NCBI GenBank assembly: GCA_963920635.1
Contig: OY987304.1
Location: 36,890,365 to 36,954,364, forward strand
Direction: 5' to 3'
Origin: Pseudeuparius sepicola
Taxonomy: Eukaryota > Arthropoda > Insecta > Coleoptera > Anthribidae
Length of the DNA: 64,000 nt
A program made the translations under genes and the position numbers. Position 1 is the stretch's first letter. Each line of letters opens with the position of its first letter. Shown one piece after another: positions 11,343 through 22,271 of this stretch. Below the pieces are notes generated by a model. The model did no database searches, was not told where the DNA came from, and was given only the letters and a program-made list of their open reading frames with translations.

Positions 11343-11883
11343 ACAGGGTGTTCGAAAAATAGACTACTTTTTCCTAAAGAAGGTTTTAAATTCTAAACAA
11401 GCACCTTCCTTAATAACATTTTGCCGTAAAACCTATACAGGTTGTTCGAAAAATAGACGGACATATTTTAGAGGGTGACTCCTTGTTAAAAAATATGAAA
11501 AAAAGTTTATATAAATATGTTAGTTACAAAAAAGGCAGTGGCGTACATTTTTTTCTATAATATTCGCTAAGGTGCCCCCGGGACGCCACTGGACTTAATA
11601 ATAAATTTAATAAATTAGCCTCATTCAACAAATAACATTGCCAAATTTCAACGGAATCGATATTTTTTAAGATATTAATAATTTTTTTTAGTTTAACATC
11701 CTGTATCTTGAAAACTCTGCATTTCTGGACCCATATTTATAGAAACTTTTTTCATATTTTTTAACAAGGGATCACCTTCTAAAATATCTCCGTCTATTTT
11801 TCGAACACCCTGTATAGGTTTTACGGCAAAATGTTGTTAAAGAAGGTGCTTGTTTAGAATTTAAAACCTCCTTTAGGAAAAAG
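11343..11883. mobile_element. Hairpin element with a second TA-flanked element in its centre
   Basis: Outer arms 11367-11437 and 11813-11883 are inverted copies (AAGAAGGTTTTAAATTC side and its complement). Exactly between them sits an inner element (11438-11812). The left outer edge begins with a TACAGGGTGTTCGAAAAATA word much like the inner element's own ends, so both belong to one family. Confidence 0.65.
11438..11812. mobile_element. TA-flanked MITE, inner element
   Basis: Ends are CAGGTTGTTCGAAAAATAGA on the left and TCTATTTTTCGAACACCCTG on the right, flanked by TA at 11436-11437 and 11813-11814. Length is 375 bp with no transposase. TA duplication and CAGG/CCTG ends fit a non-autonomous Tc1/mariner-type element. 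Confidence 0.7.
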
Positions 11884-12475
11884 AAAAGAAAAATGTTTAT
11901 TTAAAAAAATGTTGACGTGTTTCATACATTCCTGAAGTTTTGCCCCTAAAAGTTGGATCTCCCTATACAGGCTATTCTAAATTAAGTCGGCCTTATTGGC
12001 AACATTTTTATTATTGAAAATAGATCATAGGTTGATTTGGGAAAGAAATGTAAAAAAAAACAAAAAGAAAATTTAACATCTGTAACACCACTCACTAGTG
12101 TTTAGTGCAGTGCTCTAGTGCGCGCGGTACGAAACTTTTTCATAATAGTGTAGTTATAATTTAGTTAAGGCCCTTTACTTGAGTAACACCCAATAGCTGG
12201 AAATCCCAACTATTTTGGAATTCCCCAGAATCGCGAACCCGCGAATGCCGTTTAGAGCACGTCACGTTGATCCGCGTCCGGTTGTGCTACAGCGTGTTAC
12301 ACCGAAGGCCGCCACTACTGCAGCGACAGGTATTTCTATCCCTTTTTCTCATCTTCTAAGCGTACTCTAGGGCCCACTTGGGCCCCGCAGAGTTTCTGTC
12401 GACCCACGGGCACCCCCGTGGGTCCGACTTTTTTCTTTTTTAACCTCTCTTTAGCCCCTGCCTTTCGAGGCAAAC

Positions 12476-14062
12476 ATGTCGGATTCGGAGGCCTCCCAAG
12501 AGGCGTCCCGATCCACAGCCCACCCCGACGAAAGTTCGATGGATTCCTTCGACGGGGGGAGCTCCCCCCCGATCTCCCCAACTCCTACCGCCCTGAAAAA
12601 CTTGATTGTGGCTTGCAAACAGCCCATCAACCCTCTCTCGTCCATTTTTGCAATGCAACAGCCCGATCAAGCGGAGCTTGTCCGCCGTCTTGAGGCCGAC
12701 AACGAGTTCCTTCGGGGGCAAGTTGTCGCCCTCAACGAGACTATGCTGAGGATGGCTGAAGAGCTGTCCCAGCTTAGGGCGGAGCTCCGACTCTCCAGGT
12801 CAGTAGCCGACACGGCCGTCACAGCCGCACCCAGGCAACAACAGCCCACCCCAACGCCCCCCCAAATGACCCCCACAGCCACCCCTGCCCCCCAGGTCCC
12901 AGCCCCCCCCCCCATGGAGGGTGTGGAAAGTGCGGGTAAGCGGAAGGTGGTCCCCGAGGCCTCCCCGGACAAAAGCGAGGGCGAATTTCGCCCCGTCAAG
13001 TCGGAAGGCCCGAAAGGACTTCCCGGCGCTCCCTACCCCCCCCCCCAAGACCCTGGCCCAGTCCCAAAAAAAACCCACCCCAACCAAATCCTCAACAGTT
13101 ACCAAGGAGGGAGCCACTATCTCTCAAAAAGATGGTATCACTACCATCACTCCCCCAAAGACCATCCAAGACCCTGCATCAAATTCGCAGAGCAACAAAC
13201 CTACCACCCCAACTGCCCAGAACGGCCTCAAGCCAAAGTCCATAACCCCGATTGTCCTCCGGGACAAAAGTAAGTGGGTGGCGCTCACAAAGCTGTTCAC
13301 ACCCAAAAAGATCCAGTATTCAAAGGCCACGGATATCCAAATTGGAATCCGCATCGTGCCCGCCACAGCTCAGGACTACAGGGAGATTGTCAAAATCCTT
13401 GAGTCCTCAAACATCCCCTTCCACACCTTCCCCACCCCGGAAGAGAAAACCCTCCACGTCATCGCCCGTGGAGTATCATACGCCTTTTCCCCGGAGGAGA
13501 TCAAAGAAAACCTCGAATCCAGAGGTTATCAGCCTAATACTTGTATTAGGCTGAAAAAACGAGACGGCTCTCCGATGCCACTCGTCCTAATAGTCCTCCC
13601 CAGAAACGCCAAATCAATTTCTTTGCTTGACGACCAGGGTCTACTTGGTCTGACCCAAGTCAAGTTCGAACCCCAAAAATCCCCAAGTCCCCTCATGCAA
13701 TGTCACAGGTGCCAAAAATTTGGTCACACTCAATCCAGGTGCACAGCCGATCCTCTGTGTCTTAAGTGCGCGTCCTCGCACTGGACACATGAGTGCACAA
13801 AATCCAAGGGCACACCGGCCAAGTGTGCCAACTGTGGCTTGCCGCACCCGGCTAGCTACAGGGATGCAAGGCCGTTCCCAAGGTGCGTACCTTCGCGCAG
13901 GCTACCACCCCACAGACCCCCCCCCCAAACAAAATCCTGTTGACGAGGCTGCTCAAGTTCTTGACAGTCTCAAGAAAACCCTCGCCCCCCCTTGGTGACT
14001 TCCCTTCTGCCATGGACCAAATTTCGGCCATGGTAACATTCCTTCAATCCCACCGCAAGTGA
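12476..14062 (+). pseudogene. Jockey ORF1 (gag-like nucleic-acid-binding protein), frameshifted
   Basis: The protein would bind the element's RNA and chaperone target-primed reverse transcription. The N-terminal part is acidic then proline/threonine-rich (12476 to about 13040). Next comes a region like the insect PRE_C2HC domain, and then three C-terminal zinc knuckles: CHRCQKFGHTQSRC (CX2CX4HX4C), CLKCASSHWTHEC (CX2CX3HX4C) and CANCGLPHPASY. The frame changes near the C run at 13036-13048, again near 13860 in the third knuckle, and at least once more before the stop at 14060-14062. At 12476 the ATG has the right domain order behind it, so I take it as the start. Several shifts fall at or near poly-C runs, so sequencing indels cannot be separated from genuine decay. 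Confidence 0.8.
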
Positions 14063-14104
14063 GTGGATTCCCGCGTTATTTTGATCCCAACTTTTAATAT
14101 CCTT

Positions 14105-16764
14105 ATGGTGGTAGAAAATCATCTTAGAATATTATCTTGGAATGCCTGTCACGTTTATAATAAAAAATCCGAACTCATATCCTTCATACAAGAAGAAAAA
14201 TTCAATCTTGTCCTGTTGCAGGAAACATCCCTAAAGCCCACCGAAAATTTCAATATCCCTGGTTTTCACGTGCACAGGTCAGACAGGCAGCGAGCAAATG
14301 GACGCTTTGGGGGCGTGGCCATACTCGCTAGAAGGGACCTAAACCCTGTCATCTACTCCAAACATTCCTATGACAACCTCGAGGTTGCCTCCCTGATTAT
14401 TCCGCATGGGACTAGAAAAATCTGCTTTTCGTCAGTTTATTCATCCCCGACAAAGCCCTTCTTTCGGGCAGACTTGGACAAGTTGTTTGACCCCCACCTG
14501 GGGGAGTCGGCTGACAAATCGTAAAGGCAGAGTTCTGGAAGAGTATTGTTCTGTGAAACATGTTCTAATTTTTGGTCCTGACGATCCCACCCACTACCCT
14601 ACAAATAACCAAACACCAGACGTCCTCGATTTTGCCCTCCTCAAAGACTGTGATCTCGAATGCGAAGTCAGCGTAATTCATGATCTAAACAGTGACCATA
14701 ATCCCCTCTCAATTCTGCTAGGGAATCCTGAATCCCCCCAGACGACACCGTCACAATCCGGCGGGTCTCTTGGCCCCAATTTCGCAACAGTTCAATTTTT
14801 CAAGACTGTAACGCCCAAGTTTCCGCCCGGAACGTGGTCGAGCTTGAACGCGAGACCCGCTCCTGGGAACACCGGATATGCAGGGTGCTCGAGGCTTCTA
14901 CCCAAGAGCACGTTACTAGTCGTAACCAAAATCCCCTCCCCCCAGATATCAGACAACTCCGCAACAGAACCCGCGCGGCCCGTAAAAGGGCCTGTCGCAC
15001 ACTACATCCTGAACATAAAAGGGTTGCTAACTTGCTGATATCGGAGCTGAAAGATACCTTACAGCAGCTTCGCTCCGATAGTTGGCAGGAGCGACTGGAG
15101 TCTCTGAATCCCCAAAAGAGAAGATACTGGCAAATCATCAAGGCCCTCAAAGGCACCTCCTCCCGTGGTCTGCTCCCGCCGATCCACGGCCCCAATGGGG
15201 TAGTATACACCCCTGAGGAGAAGGCCGAAGCTTTCGACGATCATTTTCAATCCCAGTTTAGACCCAATATAGATCCTGGCGATGATATCGAGTGGGACGA
15301 GGAGGTGGAGACCGAGGTGGAACGCTCAATGCGTCAAATCCCCCCGGAACCTCTGTCTTTTTGTACCTACGAAGAGCTCGTTGCCATCATCTCGTCTTTA
15401 AACGTCCGAAAGGCCCCAGGGTACGACAATATCCCCAACAAGGCCATTAAACTCCTCCCGCACAAGCAAATCGTCAAATTTCTTAATTTAATCAATCAAT
15501 GCCTTCGCCATCAATACTTTCCTACTTGTTGGAAACATGCCATCGTCATCATTATCCCTAAAAGAAAGTCGTCACCCTTCCCCCAAGATTATCGTCCCAT
15601 AAGCCTGTTGCCAGTAGCAGGAAAAATCCTAGAAAGAGTCATTAAGTCCCGGCTACAGGACGAGCTCAGTCGTGTAGACGCACTCCCACCAGAGCAATTC
15701 GGCTTTCGAGGCGCCCATTCCACAGAACACCAAGTCATAATACTGGTGGAAGAAGTCACTGACAATTTCCAAAATCATTTTAACACCGTAGCAATTTTCT
15801 TAGACGTGGCCAAGGCTTTTGACCGTGTCTGGCATCCGGGTTTAATTTACAAGCTCTTCTTGTTAAACATCTTTTTGGCCATCGTTAGGATAATATATTC
15901 CTTCTTGAAAGACCTTCCAGGTCAAAATTGACGGCCTCCTGTCTTCCCGCAGGGCGGTAGAGGCGGGGGTTCCCCAGGGCTCAGTGTTAGGCCCCGTCCT
16001 CTACAACGTCTTCACCTTCGACATTCCTAGATTCCCCGGAACCTCGCCGTACCTGTACGCGGATGACGCTGCGCTGACCGCTTCCGGCCGGCGCAGTGAG
16101 CACGCGTCTAGGGTGCTCCAGGCAGCCGTGGACTCTCTCTCAGAATGGTTTGATAAGTGGAAAATCAAAGTCAATCCTGGCAAAACACAAGCAATCGTCT
16201 TCTCTAAGGGGCGCCAGGCCCCTCCACCCAGGATCGTCCTCGACGATTCTGAGGTAGACTATTCCACTTCCGCGCTGTACCTAGGCGTCCACCTAGACAG
16301 CCGGCTCACTTTCGAGCAACACACTGAGCATGTTGGGCAAAAATCCCTAAAAATACTTAAAGCAGTATATCCGATGATCCACAAAAAATCCAAACTCCCA
16401 ATTCGTTCAAAACTCACTCTATACAAGACCATACTTCGTCCCGTGCTGACCTATGCCTATGCTGCCTGGCAGCACATGGCTAAGAGGCACTACAGAAAGA
16501 TAAATGCAGTTCAGAATCGTTGTCTTAGGACTATCACGGGTGCCGATAGGTATGTCGCCAACCGGCACATCCACCGTGACATGAACATACCATTCCTTAA
16601 TGGGTCATAGTCCTATATAGGACTATGACTAAGCTATAAAGGAACTCTTCTTAAAAACCTATGCAAAGACGGAAGCACATCCAAACGCTCTCCTCCGAAC
16701 TGGAACCAATTATGACCCAAACCCCGATCTGCCACACAAAAGGCCCCGACACACTCTCGTCTGA
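14105..16764 (+). pseudogene. Jockey ORF2 (endonuclease-reverse transcriptase), broken
   Basis: This gene normally encodes an APE-type endonuclease that nicks target DNA and a reverse transcriptase that copies the element RNA from the nick. Visible endonuclease motifs are LRILSWNA near the start, LLQET, GGVAIL, and SDHNPLSI at about 14693-14716. The expected GD.N catalytic block is missing: the frame runs from HLGES straight to TNRKGRVLEEY near 14505-14525, an internal deletion. Reverse transcriptase motifs are DYRPISLLP, FLDVAKAFDRVW, GVPQGSVLGP and the catalytic YADDAAL at about 16054. Frame changes occur near 14520, 14820, 15920 and 16615, the last at a TAGTCCTATATAGGACTA palindrome. The C-terminal LPHKRPRHTLV ends at 16764. 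ORF1's stop precedes this ORF closely. The copy cannot be active. Confidence 0.85.
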
Positions 16765-18111
16765 GGTATACTCTAGTCCTTTTTCTTAAAAGGCAACCAA
16801 CCTGCCACTCGGCGAACCCTTCTCGTAGACTACCACCCCACCGCCATGGCTTCTTCTAGTAGCCACACGCCACTGCCCTACAGCCACCTATCCTACAAAA
16901 TAGGGCTGGAATCCATCCACTATACCCCAAAACAGGCGAGGTTTTTAGTGGGTATGCCCCTCCTGGGGTGAGTCTCACACTACCACGCGGTCCGGCCGCG
17001 TGGTGCCTATAAAAGGTTTTCCTTTCCTGTCGCAAAACTACAAAAAAAAAGGTACGGCAGTCGGAATGCCACTCGAGTACTCAGCGGTCGTACCTCCACC
17101 GTTACCCGTGCTACCTGACTACCCTGAGCGAGCCGTGGCGTTAATCAATAATATCTAGGGTGAAGCCGTGAACAGACATCTCCAGAGAGGGAGGTGGCAT
17201 TCGTGGCACGCCAGAGTTATTATAAAGCTACTTGGGAGAAGCCTGAACAGACGTCTCCATAGAGGGGCGTGGCATTCAAGGTACTCACGAGAGAGCTGTT
17301 TCCCACCACCTATATACTGAGCCCCAGTGATTCGATAGGCAGTCGGAAACCTTGTAAATAGAGCCGCTTGGTACGGTATCGGGTGACAATAAGATCGCGC
17401 ATCACCGTACGTCTCACGTCGCGAACGGAAGTAAAAGTGGTCGGCCTGGACGATAGTGTATAAGACAAATAGTGTAAATAGTGTTAAGTGACTTGTGAGG
17501 GTGGAAACGTTTTCAGGATTTTGTAACAGTCAATATAGTGTTTAAAGTCAACCCTGCGGGTTTGTTTCCTGGCGCCCAACTATAAAACCTCACACCCTTC
17601 GAGTGATATCTCCGCTACACATCGCTTTTACGCCTTTTAGGAGATATTGCTAAAAATGAATTTTTTTAAATGAAACTTCTTGTATATTATTTCACTGAAC
17701 GAAATGTAATTTAATTATGGACAAAAAATCGTTTTCATGTAAAGCAAGAAAAAACTGGGCAGATATTTTTATAAATCAGTGAAAAACTCCGAATGTGTTA
17801 TTAACATTATTATTTGTTAATAATATTATTATTTGTTAATAACAAACTCGCAGACTTCTCCGTTTTGTAGTAACATATCAAAATATTTGACTAGCTTTTT
17901 ATTCTATATGAAACAGTTATGATGATTTTTTGTACAGATTAAAGTTATGTTTCGATCTGTGAAATAATATACAGTGACCGCCAAAAAGTCTGCACCATAT
18001 GGGAAAAGTTTTTAGTAAATAACTTACGGAAAATTTGTTTGCAGCACAGGTTTTGCTTGCTCTAGAACCAAAATTGACATAATCAAATATTGTGACGTAG
18101 TCTCTTTTATA

Positions 18112-20003
18112 CAGGGTTTTCAAACTTAAGTCGGCACTATTGCTAACTTCGTTATTGTTGGAGCTACAGAGTCAGTTAAATATGCAAACTAGTAGAATTT
18201 TTTCCGCTGATTATGACGGTGAAAACGAAATAAAAATTGAACGTCGCGTTTGCGAGTTATGTCAAAAAGTTTCATTTTTTCAAATGGGACACCCAGTATA
18301 AAATATACGCAACCGATAGAAAATTAAATTCTGAATAAAAATTGCCATATGACTTTTTACCCTAAAATCAAAAATGACAAAGCAATTGATGATTTTTCAA
18401 ATTCGTCAAGGGGGCTGTGTTAGTTGTCGTAATTTTGCCTTACCATAAAGTAGAAATTAAAACGAATATCCATGATGTGAAATGGATCGTTTATTTTAAG
18501 TTATTTGTAACTTCAACAACAAAATTTAAATTAGGTGGTCAAAAACATCACCCTCTTGCTCCAAGCATTTTTGAGCTCGCTTGTAAATGGTCCTAGTGGC
18601 CCTGGCAATAATTCTACCATCAATATTATTGATTGCATGAATGATGCTTTGCTGGAGGTCCTCAAGATTGCCATACCGCCTTGTATACACCACACCCTTC
18701 AAGTGCCTCCGAAAGAAAAAATCCATAGGCGTTATGTCTGGCGACCGGGGAGGCATACGGGTAGGGCCGTTAGTTGATAAATATCTGCCATCAAAAAAGT
18801 CTTGTAATAGGATATCAATCTGTCGAACATTATGGGCAGGAGCTCCATCTTGTTGGAAGTAGATCTGTTGTCTATCCATTAAATTTAGGTCATCCAAAAA
18901 GTCTCGAAGTGTGACGGTTAACATTTCGGCGTACCGCTCTCCAGTTAATGTACCTTGATAAAATACAGGGCCTACAATTCTTGAGCCGATCAAACCACAC
19001 CAAACATTAACACTAAAGCGTATCTGCGGGTTAGAAGGACGGAAGAGCATCGGATTTTCTCGACTCCAATAGTGGCTGTTTTTTCTGTTAAACATGCCCC
19101 TATCGGAGAAATTTGATTCGTCACTCCAAAGAACCAAGCGCCAAAAATTATCATTAAATCTGATTTTATTAATGAACCATTGACAAAAATGGATGCGTCT
19201 TTCTTGATCTCCTGGTACCAGCGACTGCGTAGGTCTATACTTGTATGGCACAAACTTGTGCTTTTTTAGAATACCGTGGATAGTTCCCAAACATAGTCCA
19301 CTTGCTTGCATTGCATCGTTAATTGAATTATTAGGATAAGCTTCAAAGTAAGCTACGACATCAATTTCAGTTGCTTCACTTATTATGAATTGTTTCTTGG
19401 TTCTAGTTTTCTTAAACACATCTTCATTCGATCTAAACTTACGATACAAAAGCAAAAAGTACCTTCGATCTGGCATGTTACGCATAGGAAACAAAGCATT
19501 ATAACGTTCACGAGCTCGGTGGCTATTTTTTTGACAAATGATATAACATTCCAACATATCGCATTTTTCTGAATGCGTGAAAGGCATTATTTTTTTCCTC
19601 AAAAACCACAAACTGAACTATTCACTATCAAAACTTCAACATGACATTTTAAGCTTGATGGCATTTATAACAAAATGAATGTTGTTTATGAAATCACAGC
19701 CCCCTTGACGAATTTGAAAAATCATCAATTGCGTTGTCATTTTTGATTTTAGGGTAAAAAGTCATATGGCAATTTTTATTCAGGATTTAATTTTCTATCG
19801 GTTGCGTATATTGTATACTGGGTGTCCCATTTGAAAAAAATGAAACTTTTTGACATAACTCGCAAATGCGACGTTCAATTTTTATTTCGTTTTCACCGTC
19901 GTAATCAGCGGAAAAAATACTACTAGTTTGCATATTTAACCGACTTTGTAGCTCCAACAATAACGAAGTTAGCAATAGTGCCGACTTAAGTTTGAAAACC
20001 CTG
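18112..20003 (-). mobile_element. DD41D Tc1/mariner-type transposon, near-intact
   Basis: The 1,892-bp element has unusually long terminal inverted repeats of about 309 bp (18112-18420 and 19695-20003), roughly 97% identical by eye. They start CAGGGTTTTCAAACTTAAG and are flanked by TA at 18110-18111 and 20004-20005. It carries one uninterrupted transposase frame on the minus strand. The TIRs contain an internal GGGACACCCAGTATA word. The other arm of the hairpin supplies the empty site, so the insertion and TA duplication are directly demonstrated. Confidence 0.85.
18526..19587 (-). CDS. DDE transposase of a DD41D Tc1/mariner-type element
   Basis: Transposase that would bind the long terminal repeats and catalyse cut-and-paste movement into TA sites in the nucleus. 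The N-terminal ~120 residues form a helix-turn-helix-like region (TIHGILKKHKFVPYKYR near residues 105-120). The catalytic triad is D in VLWSDES, D in YFQQDGAPAH and D in SPDITPMDFF. Counting gives 41 residues between the second and third acids, hence DD41D rather than mariner DD34D. The upstream frame allows a start eight codons earlier (19611), but MPF at 19587 aligns with the start of the related transposase at 50875, so I prefer it. Length is 353 residues plus stop, normal for the superfamily, with no break seen. DD41D groups such as rosa and Visitor are known; membership cannot be settled here. Confidence 0.88.
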   Translation of the reverse strand: MPFTHSEKCDMLECYIICQKNSHRARERYNALFPMRNMPDRRYFLLLYRKFRSNEDVFKKTRTKKQFIISEATEIDVVAYFEAYPNNSINDAMQASGLCLGTIHGILKKHKFVPYKYRPTQSLVPGDQERRIHFCQWFINKIRFNDNFWRLVLWSDESNFSDRGMFNRKNSHYWSRENPMLFRPSNPQIRFSVNVWCGLIGSRIVGPVFYQGTLTGERYAEMLTVTLRDFLDDLNLMDRQQIYFQQDGAPAHNVRQIDILLQDFFDGRYLSTNGPTRMPPRSPDITPMDFFFRRHLKGVVYTRRYGNLEDLQQSIIHAINNIDGRIIARATRTIYKRAQKCLEQEGDVFDHLI

Positions 20004-20846
20004 TATATCAAATTTGACATTAATGAAAAAATGTCCGAAAAATGGGCTTATTTAACCGAATTTCGAAAAAAGTCATAAGAAAAATATGTTTCTTTCGCAA
20101 TTTTATACCACTATGCAAAATTTCAAGAACCTACCACGATTTTCATATTTTGCCCATGTTTGCCTGTTGGATATTATTGGACATAATATTTTAAATTTTC
20201 TAGATATTTCTGATCAGATCAACATGACAGAAATATTTGTATGTTTTTACAACCATTTACTATAGGAAGAAGTTTGTAAATCGAGTTTATGTGTTTATCT
20301 GTAAAAATGTTTTAAATTACATAGGATCGACTTTTATGGATTAACAAATACGGAAAAGGGCAACAAAGGGCAAAATATGAAAATAGTAGTAGGCTCTTGA
20401 AATTTTGCACAGGGGTATAAAATTGCGAAAGAAACATATTTTTCTTATGACTTTTTTTTGAAATTCGGTTAAATAAGCCCATTTTTCTGACATTTTTGTC
20501 AAATTTGACATATAAAAAAGACTACTTCACAACATTTGTTTATGTCAATTTTGGTTCTAGAGTAAGCAAAACCTGATGCCGCAAACAAATTTTCCGTAAG
20601 TTATTTACTAAAAATTTTTCCCATATGGTGCAGACTTTTTGGCGAGCACTGTATATAGAAAATTCCATTTAAAAAGGTACATTTTTGGCAATATCTCGTA
20701 AACGCGATGTTAAATTTTATTTCTGTCTGCACCATGGTAATAAGCACAAAAAATACAATTCTTTAAAAATCAACCTATGGTCAATCTTCAATCAATACCT
20801 AATAAAAAGTCTCCAATAGTGTCGACTTAATTTGGAACAGACTGTA

Positions 20847-21189
20847 GGTGCACGAAGCAATTTGTCTCTATACGCAAAAAAGGCACTAGGGGTTTGTATA
20901 TTGTGTATATATAACTCTGTATATAGGCCAAGCTAAAGGACTATGCTTATGGAAGAACACAAGAGTTACAAATAAAAAGGTGAGGCAATCACCACAATTC
21001 GAAGGACTGATTACTTGAGAAAGAGTTCCACTGTTAGGTACGTAGGTACAAGAAAAAATTAAAAGGAACAGCAGCAGGTGTGAAGAACGATGCGTGGGAG
21101 ATTCGTAATGAAAATTAGCAATTGAAAAAAATGGAAGTCTAACTCCAGATGTATCTCTCAACTCTCAATGACCCATTAACTTGGAGAAT
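20847..21189. other. Non-coding stretch
   Basis: No gene or repeat with visible boundaries between the end of the nested stack and the next GC-richer island. Confidence 0.5.
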
Positions 21190-21780
21190 CTGTTAGAAAA
21201 ATTCTCCGACCATGTAACTATCGGCTTGTCGGTCCCTTTCCGTTATACAATCCGATCAAATCCGGGCAGTCCGTCCGGCATTCATTTGTTTCAATTACCG
21301 GGGCGGGCGCGGATTGTTTTTGCGCGGCGTCCGGCCCCGCATTTGCATTTAAATTAACCCCCCGAATAGGCCACATTACGGCGGATTTATTATAATAGGA
21401 CCCGCGTGTACCGCGATTTCGCGTCGCCTCGGTATTCGTGTGAAAACAGGAATAATTTGGGGAAATTTCAAAATTACTTCTGATTCCTTTCTCTCACCAG
21501 CCAGCATCTATGTGATAAGTCTCTTCGAGGTGTTAAGGTGTTTCGAAACTTCACAGGAAGTCGGTATGTACGTATACATGTACAGGCATGATACTATAAC
21601 CGTACAGGTAAGATCATTTCCGGAACGAATTGTGAACCGACACCGAGTGTCAAAATTTATGTCGATAGCAAACATCCCATCGCTTTTCGCATCATGTTTA
21701 AGCCGATAAAGATCGCCGAGCCTCCCGATCGCCGTACTCGCCCCTTTTTATGCCGATATGCCGGCCGATGGCCCATATGA
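21190..21780. promoter_or_regulatory. GC-richer non-repetitive island (candidate conserved element)
   Basis: Compared with its AT-rich surroundings this stretch is rich in CG dinucleotides (GGGGCGGGCGCGG, GCGCGGCGTCCGGCC, ACCGCGATTTCGCGTCGCC). It has no inverted repeat, no transposon ends and no credible long ORF. This resembles the islands at 23620, 28020, 32310, 39660, 42600, 47790, 56150 and 60230. Function is inferred only from composition. Confidence 0.3.
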
Positions 21781-22270
21781 TAGGCCATATACAAGGTGTC
21801 TACTTTTAAACATATACAAATCCATAAAATCTTAATTTTTTGAGATAATCGCCTGAAATTTTTTTGTTTGAAAGGGCTTCAAAAACTGCTTCTTTTGACC
21901 TTCCAGCTATTTTAAAGATACAAATCCAGGACCGGCTACGATTTTTGTTATACCCCGGATTTTCACAAAAATCATTTAGCTATTTTTTTTTTTAATTTCA
22001 AATCTGTGCCCCACAGCATTAATCGCCCTAGAACACTCACATTCCAAACTTGAACAAAAAATATACAGGGAATTCCATTCTACATAGTGACAAAATATAC
22101 GCGAAATATGAATTTTTAAGGCATCTGGCAAGTCAAGTGTGCCATGGAATCCCCTCAAAACAGTTGCCCCTGAAAACAGTTGCTGTGCAAACATTCAATA
22201 CCCCTGAGATATATAGATACCTACTCTGCCATCTCAAAGTACTGAATGTTATTAATTAAGGAAAGTAGTT
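21781..22270. other. Non-coding stretch
   Basis: AT-rich, with a TACAAGGTGTCTAC word near 21791 like a degenerate hairpin-element end. Two antisense-overlapping frames near 21976-22259 have no recognisable domain. Confidence 0.45.
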
Positions 22271-22271
22271 A

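Larger units (their letters stand above)
12132..17050 (+). mobile_element. Jockey-clade non-LTR retrotransposon, full-length but decayed
   Basis: The order is a 5' untranslated region (12132-12475), ORF1 with gag-type zinc knuckles, ORF2 with endonuclease and reverse transcriptase, a 3' region from 16765, and a run of nine A at 17042-17050. A six-base GGTACG is present at 12126-12131 and 17051-17056, a plausible target duplication. This places the insertion inside the solo LTR. Its base composition is far more GC-rich than the surroundings, with long C runs. Both ORFs carry frameshifts. Confidence 0.8.
12081..17619 (+). mobile_element. Solo LTR (gypsy-like) split by a Jockey insertion
   Basis: The pieces 12081-12131 and 17057-17619 together give about 0.61 kb starting TGTA and ending TACA. 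They are flanked by CATC at 12077-12080 and 17620-17623, which fits the TG...CA ends and 4-bp target duplication of gypsy-type LTR elements. The flanking sequence joins smoothly into one inverted-repeat arm when the LTR is removed. No gag or pol is present, so it is a solo LTR left by recombination. A TGGCGCCCAAC word at about 17559-17569 resembles a tRNA-Lys primer-binding site. If real, the LTR would end just before it and some leader would remain; the termini given here are supported better. Confidence 0.55.
17972..20651. mobile_element. TA-flanked hairpin MITE (about 0.79 kb) carrying a DD41D transposon
   Basis: The ends CAGTGACCGCCAAAAAGTCT and its near-complement (AGACTTTTTGGCGAGCACTG) are flanked by TA. 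The left arm is 17972-18111 continued at 20006-20175; the right arm is 20355-20651; the loop is about 180 bp. Removing 18112-20003 plus one TA restores the left arm to match the right arm base for base around the site. A further end of this family lies at 26997-27026. Confidence 0.8.
11968..20844. mobile_element. Old inverted-repeat element, host of a nested transposon stack
   Basis: The left end (CAGGCTATTCTAAATTAAG from 11968) and right end (CTTAATTTGGAACAGACTG to 20844) are inverted copies flanked by TA. Matching of about 190 bp can be followed only if later insertions are removed: the left arm is 11968-12080 continued at 17624-17690, and the right arm is 20654-20844. The original element was about 0.66 kb without a transposase. 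It was interrupted by a solo LTR carrying a Jockey element and separately by a hairpin MITE carrying a DD41D transposon. A related partial copy lies at 22436-22600. Confidence 0.7.

Noticed and set aside
12440..12721. Alternative start region for ORF1
   Set aside because: The plus frame from 12476 leads into the zinc-knuckle order; other frames do not.
12336..13117. Long minus-strand frames in the Jockey ORF1 region
   Set aside because: Antisense shadows of a C-rich coding strand.
17556..17575. TGGCGCCCAAC as primer-binding site of a full LTR retrotransposon
   Set aside because: No gag or pol follows, and TG...CA ends with CATC duplication place the word inside the LTR; kept only as an alternative.
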